Assembly: GCA_037126765.1 (NCBI GenBank)
Contig: JBBCBC010000012.1
Location: 4,836,001-4,900,000, forward strand
Direction: 5' to 3'
From: Stenogyne calaminthoides
Taxonomy: Eukaryota > Streptophyta > Magnoliopsida > Lamiales > Lamiaceae
Length of the DNA stretch: 64,000 nucleotides
Shown piece by piece: positions 58,091 to 64,000 of the stretch (position 1 is its first letter; every line of letters begins with the position of its first letter). Under the pieces are notes generated by a model. The model ran no database searches. It was not told where the DNA came from and worked only from the letters and a program-made list of their open reading frames with translations. A program made the position numbers and the translations under genes.

Positions 58091-58942
58091 GGGCGCAACT
58101 ATTCATACCCACAAAATTACCAAGTACGTCCACTTTTTATATTTTACAAAAATGACCTTAATAAAAAATACTACTATACCCTTTAAATTAAAATAAAAAT
58201 ATTAAATTTATTAAACTCACTCACTTTTCTTAACCCCACGTTAAAAAGCCCATCTAAATAAATAAAAAAAAACACGTTATCTTCATCTTTCTTATATTTC
58301 CGTACCAAAAAAACCCTAAATCTTAAGTTTTTCCAAAAGAAATATGGACGATAAAAATTCACCAAGTATTCAAACTGTAAGTTTATCTTCTTTCTTCCCT
58401 TTGAAAATATATAAGAACATGACAGAATTAGACTGAAATAGACATTTACCTCCATGACAAACATTTGTCACACTGCTGAAAATTTCTAACATTAATAGTC
58501 TAGCACTGTTTATGGCTCTTCCCTGATAAACTTGCCCAGATCTTGTTTGGTCATATCCAAAAGATCATGCTAACAACATTTGTCACCAAAATTTAATTAA
58601 TAAACCCTTCTTTGTTCTACCATTCCAAGTTTCCCCGAGAAGTGAGAAGTCAGCCATCTTTGTCTTGTCATTTAGCTATTCACCAATTAGACCAATATAT
58701 CTGGTGAGAATTCTAGGGTTTAGTGACGAAACCTCAAATTAGGTCGTGGGATTTGTTATTATCAATTCATACTTAAAAAATAATTTAGTGGGTATGTTTA
58801 TTTAAGTCTAAATATTGTATTAAAGTTATAATTTAAAATTTTAAGGGTGTACTAAAAAAATTAAAGAATAAGTAAAATGTGTGGTGGGTTATTTTAGCAA
58901 TGGGTGTACTTAGTAATTTTGTGGGTGTGAGTAGCCACGCCC
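58091..58942. mobile_element. Non-autonomous MULE-like element, unit 3 copy
   Basis: Same as 7150-7986. Both flanks read TATAGATAT (58082-58090, 58943-58951), the exact 9-bp duplication. Confidence 0.72.
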
Positions 58943-58961
58943 TATAGATATTTTAAGGCTA

Positions 58962-59168
58962 AGTCTTGTATGCATTCAGGTGCACCGTGCACTCATAGTG
59001 CATTTTAGAACCGTGCAACTTATTATACTGAAAGATGCAACTTGTTTATACTTTCATATTAATAGTTGCACGGTTCAGTATAAACAAGTTACATCTTTCA
59101 TAATAACAAGTTGCACGGTTCTATAATGCACTATGAGTGCACGGTGTACCTGAATGCACATGAGACTC
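58962..59168. mobile_element. Hairpin MITE, unit 3 copy
   Basis: Same as 8006-8211, with ATGCATTCAGGTGCACC on the left, which matches the right arm better than the unit 1 copy does. Confidence 0.6.
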
Positions 59169-59415
59169 ACTTATATTTTAATCAATTTACACACTTTTAA
59201 TAAGAAAGTTGACTATGATTTTGGACAAACTAAAAAGAAAAAAGGGGTCATATTTTTTGGACGGATGGAGTATTAAATATGGTAATAATAGAAATTTTAC
59301 TTGTTTAATTAGTCTTTCTAATCTCTTTTTTAATCTTCGTGAAAAATCCAATCAACCAAGTATATAATTGGAACGAAGGAAGTATTCATACATCAAATAA
59401 GCATTGTATGGAGGG

Positions 59416-59557
59416 ACACTTGTACGAGACGGTCTTACGGTGAGATGGAATATAATTTGGGCATTGACGCTTTAATACTTTGGAAGAGGTGTGTGTTGAT
59501 TTGTGCTAATTTGTACCACATCTCTTGTATGAGATCGTCTTGTATGAGTTTTTGTCC
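59416..59557 (+). mobile_element. Short MITE of the GAGACGGTCT family, unit 3 copy
   Basis: ACACTTGTACGAGACGGTCT through TGTATGAGTTTTTGTCC, equivalent to 8461-8602. Confidence 0.5.
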
Positions 59558-61846
59558 AAACCCTACCAAAATTGTGGTGCTAGTTGATATTATGAAAGGA
59601 AAAGTTGAAGCCAGAATTGGAAAAGCGTGCTCACACCTTCTAACCTGCATCTTGCTTGCATATATAATTTGGCAATGTTCCATCCTTATTGGATTTATAG
59701 GTATGATATTCCTCCCTACGCTTTTTACTTTTTCTTTCCACTTTAATGTTAAGAATGTAGTAATTAATTCTAATTCATAGCATTATTCTTATGAGTTGGT
59801 CTCAACAATCTTTCTCATCATCTTCCAAGTTAGCAAGATATATAATCCTTTGAAATCTCGAATATTATTATTCGATATAAATAATACTTCAAAAGAATTT
59901 TTTATATTTTCATTTTATCTGTCCACAAATTAATAATTTCAATGTTAAAAAATATTATCTAAACCACTGGATACTTTTATTAAAGAGAATATTATAATTT
60001 TCTGAAGAGTGGAGAATATCACAATTTTAAGTCCACCTAAATAATTCTTATATGAAAATGCATTTGCTTGGCTATTCACGATCACGACTTTTACTGCACA
60101 CCCCATTACTTGGATATATTTTGAAAAAGTAAATACACATCCTATATGAAATAATTAATGCACCATAATATATTGTATCGGCCCAAAGATCAATTCGAGA
60201 TATGCACAAGAATATATATAATTATTAACATATAATAACATTTCGTAATGATTATTACGTTGTTGTAATTGTTTTGACAGACACTAGGAATTAATTTACA
60301 GTGCACAATTAATATTGTTGTATCCGACTAAAAATCTGATAATATACATATATTATTTGTTACGATCCGGAAACACAATCCATTTTCAATTTTGAAAAAC
60401 TTGAACCATGTTATTAATTTATAAATAAAATCAAAAGTCTCGAACTACAATGTTTAATAGAAAACAACCTGCATAACTTCCATTTCTCAGGAAATTACTC
60501 ATTAACCCTTATTTTGCGTTTGGTGCATATATAATACAACAGTGAACATTACAAAGCAAAAAACTTAGATAATAACGAAAATGATGATCATATATTACAC
60601 TTGAAACTTAATTAAATTAAAATGATACAATACAAACTGAAGCATTACGATCGAATTAGACTTAGCCTTAAGCAATACCGCACACTAATTACTTTATATA
60701 TATGTAATCTAGCCACACCAATTGAACTAATATTCAATTAAATTAAAGATAACTAAAGTAATTAATTAATACTATAATCTAGGCGTTGTGGTTTTTTTGC
60801 AGAAACCTCGATGACATGTTTTTTCTTTTTGAAGCTCGGCTTTGTGTCCATCCAAGCTGATCATAAGATCGTCGATTACGCCAACCGGAATTATAATCTC
60901 CGAGCACACAAGTCCTTCCAGATTTACGACGTCAAGGATTTGTTCTTTAATCTCAGCAATCACGCCGCTTTCAATTTCTACCTCAGGAGTCTTCTTTGCT
61001 TCCACCATTTTTTTCGTCCCATTTTTGTACATTACGTACAACCCCATTTGGATCACACCAAAGAGGAACCCTAGAACATTCGGAATCTGTATATTTGAAA
61101 CCAGTAGTAAATTAATTAACTTGTTAGGGTTTGCTTTATAATTAAATAATATGTGGTTATAATATCGGGATCATCCTGTAATATTGGCCGTGTCCAATTT
61201 TAGTCCCCATGTTTTTACATTTTCAATTTTGGTCCTATTATCGTCAATTTTGGTTTTTAGACCAAAAATTAAGAAAAGTAAAAACATATAGGTCCACGCT
61301 TTTGGTCCTTATAACTTGTCTCTGAGGAAAACGAAAAAATCGTAATTAATATGTTAGACATATTTTTCAACAATAATACTTGAAGAAATAAATTATTTAA
61401 AAAAAAGAAAGAAAGAAAGAATTAATTAATTTATAAGCAACTTACCACCACACCCAAAGGCGCAACAAACACACAGAGGGAGAAAACAAGGCAAATCCAT
61501 TCAACAACTTCGCCACGAGTTGTGCCTTGTGCCAGAAATTGAGTCAGCAGGACAATCAGGATAAATTAAAAACAATTCATTCAAGTCCACATAAATTACA
61601 TACATATATTGAATGATACCAACACAATAAAAAGAGTAAAAGATAGTAAGATCCTGCAGTGACTATCAATCAACATATCAAGTGCCTTCACATATTCTAA
61701 TTAATAAATTAGACAAAAGAAAATGTGTATATACATATTAATATACGTACCCAATATCAATTCCAAAAAACATAAGATTTTTTTGAAAGGACAGGTTACA
61801 TAAATGAAATAACCATAAAACAAAATTAAGCCAGCATTAATAAAAG

Positions 61847-61990
61847 AGACATACTTGTATGAGACAGTCTCACGGTGAGACTGAATATAAATTGGGTATT
61901 GACACTTTAACACTTTGGGAAGGGTGGGTGTGATTTATGCTATGTTGTGCCCCGTCTCATGCATAAGATTGTCTCATATGGGTTTTTGTC
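61847..61990 (+). mobile_element. Short MITE of the GAGACGGTCT family, within the filler block
   Basis: GAGACATACTTGTATGAGAC, CAGTCTCACGGTGAGACTG, then TTGGGTATTGACACTTTAAC and a TCTCATATGGGTTTTTGTC end. Confidence 0.55.
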
Positions 61991-62045
61991 AAAATAAAAA
62001 CGTCACTATCAAACCAATATTGTAGTTTCTCGTTAAAAACCCCTA

Positions 62046-62640
62046 TTAAATATTAAAATAATTTTCTGTAAATTTTGAACCATATTTACCCCTATTAAGT
62101 GAGGCTCCTAGTTGGATAGCCCATTTCAATGGGAGTTGTGACATAAGACCCTCGCGCAGGACAGTCGCCCCTCCAAGCCTTAAGAACACAACCAATACCA
62201 CTTTGCAGGTTTGCGGCCGTGAGCTAACAGATCTCCACTCCTCCAACACACTAGTTGGCAGTTGCTGCAAATACCACCTGCGCATGTGTCGATCCCACAC
62301 GATCTGGTTTTGATGATGGCCCACGTCACTGCCATCAACCTCAACACGACTAAACTCCATTTGAAACAACTCCATGTGGTTGTCGACCTCATAACACAAT
62401 GTCTTCAGTTTATCCCATAACCCACACTTCTTCCAACAATTGACAGCAAACTTACAATCAACAAAAAGGTGCCAGATGGTCTCTCCCAAGTTTGATCCCT
62501 CACAATCCCTGTATACAAACGACACAACTTAGTCTATACCGCCACCCAACCCTTAAACAAATGCCACATGAACGCATTAAAATGAGGAGGCACCTTTATT
62601 TTCCACAACACCTTCCAATTAGACTCTTCGAAAGTCCAGT
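62046..62640 (-). pseudogene. LINE zinc-binding (zf-RVT) fragment within the filler block
   Basis: The minus strand gives NWKVLWKIKVPPHFNAFMWH, then a stop and a frameshift, then ETIWHLFVDCKFAVNCWKKC. This is the W-x-W...H-x4-C pattern of the zinc-binding domain after plant LINE reverse transcriptase. It differs clearly from the 30810-31361 LINE, so it comes from another family. The remaining part of the 159-codon frame has no recognised domain. Confidence 0.65.
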
Positions 62641-63346
62641 TTCCGGAGATAACATTCATGGCAAGATGATAAGCCATTCTCACTGTATATTTCCGAATAG
62701 GCTAGAAATGCTAGATCTTGACAGTGAGTATACCGCGGCAAGTATAGCTAAGATTATTTCCTACATTGAAAGAAGAGTAATTGGATCCGGCTTCAAGAAA
62801 GCGTAGTATATCCACAGTATCGCACTGAACAACCCCACAACGTACGGCACAGATTGGAACCCTTGCGTTGATTTTTTCTTGCATATCTGAATAAATGTTG
62901 GCCTGCATATATATATGTAAAATTTTAGTTTTACATAATATATTAAACAATATGTAAGTATAAATTATCTTCTTTTGTGTTGTGAGAGGCCTAAAAATGA
63001 GTGGGACCCAGGTGGGATCTTTCTGACGTGTCACCCACCCAGCTAGCCAATAGGGTTTAAGGTTTACAACTCATACTTCAGTTTCTGGTAGTGTTTGATG
63101 CTTCCATGGCTGAACCCTAGATGTGGTCCTATTCAGCAAAACCAATTCTTGTACTATCACAAGGCCCAATCATGTCTTGCCAACTCAGCATCAATAATAC
63201 ATATCACAACTTGGACTTTATTCCTTAGTGTTCTTTATGTTTCCCTTTTGAATTATTGAGTGTTTGAGAGGTAATTAGGAAGTGTTAATTGACCTTAATT
63301 ATAAGTGTATTATGACTATTATTATGAAATAAAACATGGATACATC

Positions 63347-63735
63347 TAGGGTGGGCATTTTATTTCGGGTACCCAATCCGACCCGATTTTTTACCCTATC
63401 TGATTGGATATTTCTCAAAATTTTCTAGTATCGAGTACCTGAACCCGATCCGAAATTATGAGACCGGGTATTGGGTGCCTGATCGGGTACCCGATTTTTT
63501 TTTGTATGTAATTATCATCTTTTATGTTATTGATATTTTTTTCAATTTTATTTCCACAAGTATTTTGGATACCCGACACTTCGGGTATCCAAGTTCTTGG
63601 ATCAGATTCGGGTACTAATTTTTTCTATCCGAATTTTTGGGTACTCGATTTTTCGGATCGGGTTCGGGTACTTTTCTTTTTATCTGAATTTTTTGGGTAC
63701 CCAAGCCCGAACTGCCCGATCCGAACCCACCCCTA
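63347..63735. mobile_element. hAT-like MITE, unit 3 copy
   Basis: Same as 12378-12773, from TAGGGTGGGCA to CCCACCCCTA. Confidence 0.55.
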
Positions 63736-64000
63736 AGTACATCCATGCAACTTACATTCCCCGCCGGCGGAGCTGTTAAAACGGGCTTAGCATGTTAGGT
63801 CAGTTTGCACCGTTGTGTTTAAAAGTTGAGTTGGCCAAGTGAAAATTAGTTTGCTTGGAGATGTGCCAAAACGAGTTGATTCGTTTGGGTCGCGGGCTTT
63901 GGCAGGGTTGCCCGACATTGGCGGGCCGGCTTGCCACCCTTTTTTTATATTATATTTTTACATTTAATATATTTTAATAATTATAATGTTATGGGATATT

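Larger units (their letters stand above)
61561..62760. other. 1.2-kb foreign block replacing 105 bp of the SWEET locus
   Basis: Sequence matches unit 1 up to 10777 on one side and from 10883 on the other. The block between has no match in unit 1. It holds a GAGACGG-family MITE and a LINE-derived coding piece on the minus strand. No target duplication or poly-A/T tail marks its ends, so it looks like repair filler and not a clean transposition. Confidence 0.75.
60772..62902 (-). pseudogene. SWEET: SWEET pseudogene, unit 3 copy
   Basis: These are the remains of the gene intact at 9844-11684. Kept pieces: exon 6 (to 61086) with a changed C-terminus after KAELQKE and loss of the normal stop; only 28 bp of exon 5 (61294-61321); the 3' part of exon 4 (61446-61560); and the 5' part of exon 3 (62785-62902). 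Exons 1 and 2, the start codon and the TATA box are deleted. A 1.2-kb block (61561-62760) replaces part of exon 4 and intron 3. Losing most of the first membrane repeat and the substrate-pocket N71 excludes function. Confidence 0.93.
50909..64000. repeat. Tandem segmental unit 3 (right end cut by window edge)
   Basis: It is collinear with unit 1 positions 1-13037 and is still homologous at the last base of the window. The main differences are large lesions in the SWEET locus (61294-62953) and short dense mismatch patches around 53.6-56.1 kb. It lacks the Copia insertion found in unit 2. Confidence 0.85.

Overview
This is AT-rich nuclear DNA of a flowering plant, probably a eudicot. The evidence is one spliced plant SWEET gene with GT-AG introns, an initiator-tRNA-Met-primed Copia retrotransposon, plant LINE 3' ends, MULE, hAT, Stowaway and Tourist elements, and many foldback MITEs. 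No prokaryotic genes, CRISPR arrays or rRNA were seen. All calls come from reading the sequence, with no database search.

Layout. The window is a set of tandem segmental copies. Unit 1 (1-33978) is full length. Unit 2 (33979-50908) is the same unit with about 24.6 kb deleted and a Copia element added. Unit 3 (50909-64000) repeats unit 1 and runs off the right edge. Unit borders are arbitrary because both window edges fall inside homologous sequence. Each unit runs in the order: MULE-like short element, Pack-MULE-like element (1098-3811, 35086 onward, 51996-54749), MITE-rich spacer, SWEET locus, TE nest, deleted Ty3-like LTR element, LINE 3' end, second MULE-like short element.

Genes. The only gene judged functional is the six-exon SWEET sugar transporter on the minus strand at 9844-11684 (285 aa). 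Unit 2 lost it in the internal deletion. Unit 3 keeps only fragments (60772-62902), broken by three deletions and a 1.2-kb replacement. The array therefore holds one intact, one absent and one broken copy.

Mobile elements. The Copia insertion (36461-44479, minus) has a 5-bp target duplication, and both other units keep the empty site. Its pol stops inside reverse transcriptase directly against the 3' LTR. At 13-27 kb (unit 1 only) several elements are nested, including a 3.7-kb element with flanking TTTGTACC repeats and a 1-kb hAT inside it. Two MITEs sit inside the Ty3-like derivative at 26869-29625; one of them is missing from unit 2.

Quality caution. Aligned copies differ in dense patches where one copy reads CAG or CTG and the other reads CG or similar. 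This does not look like ordinary mutation and may be a base-calling artefact at CHG-methylated sites. Tandem copies could also be haplotypes joined by the assembler.
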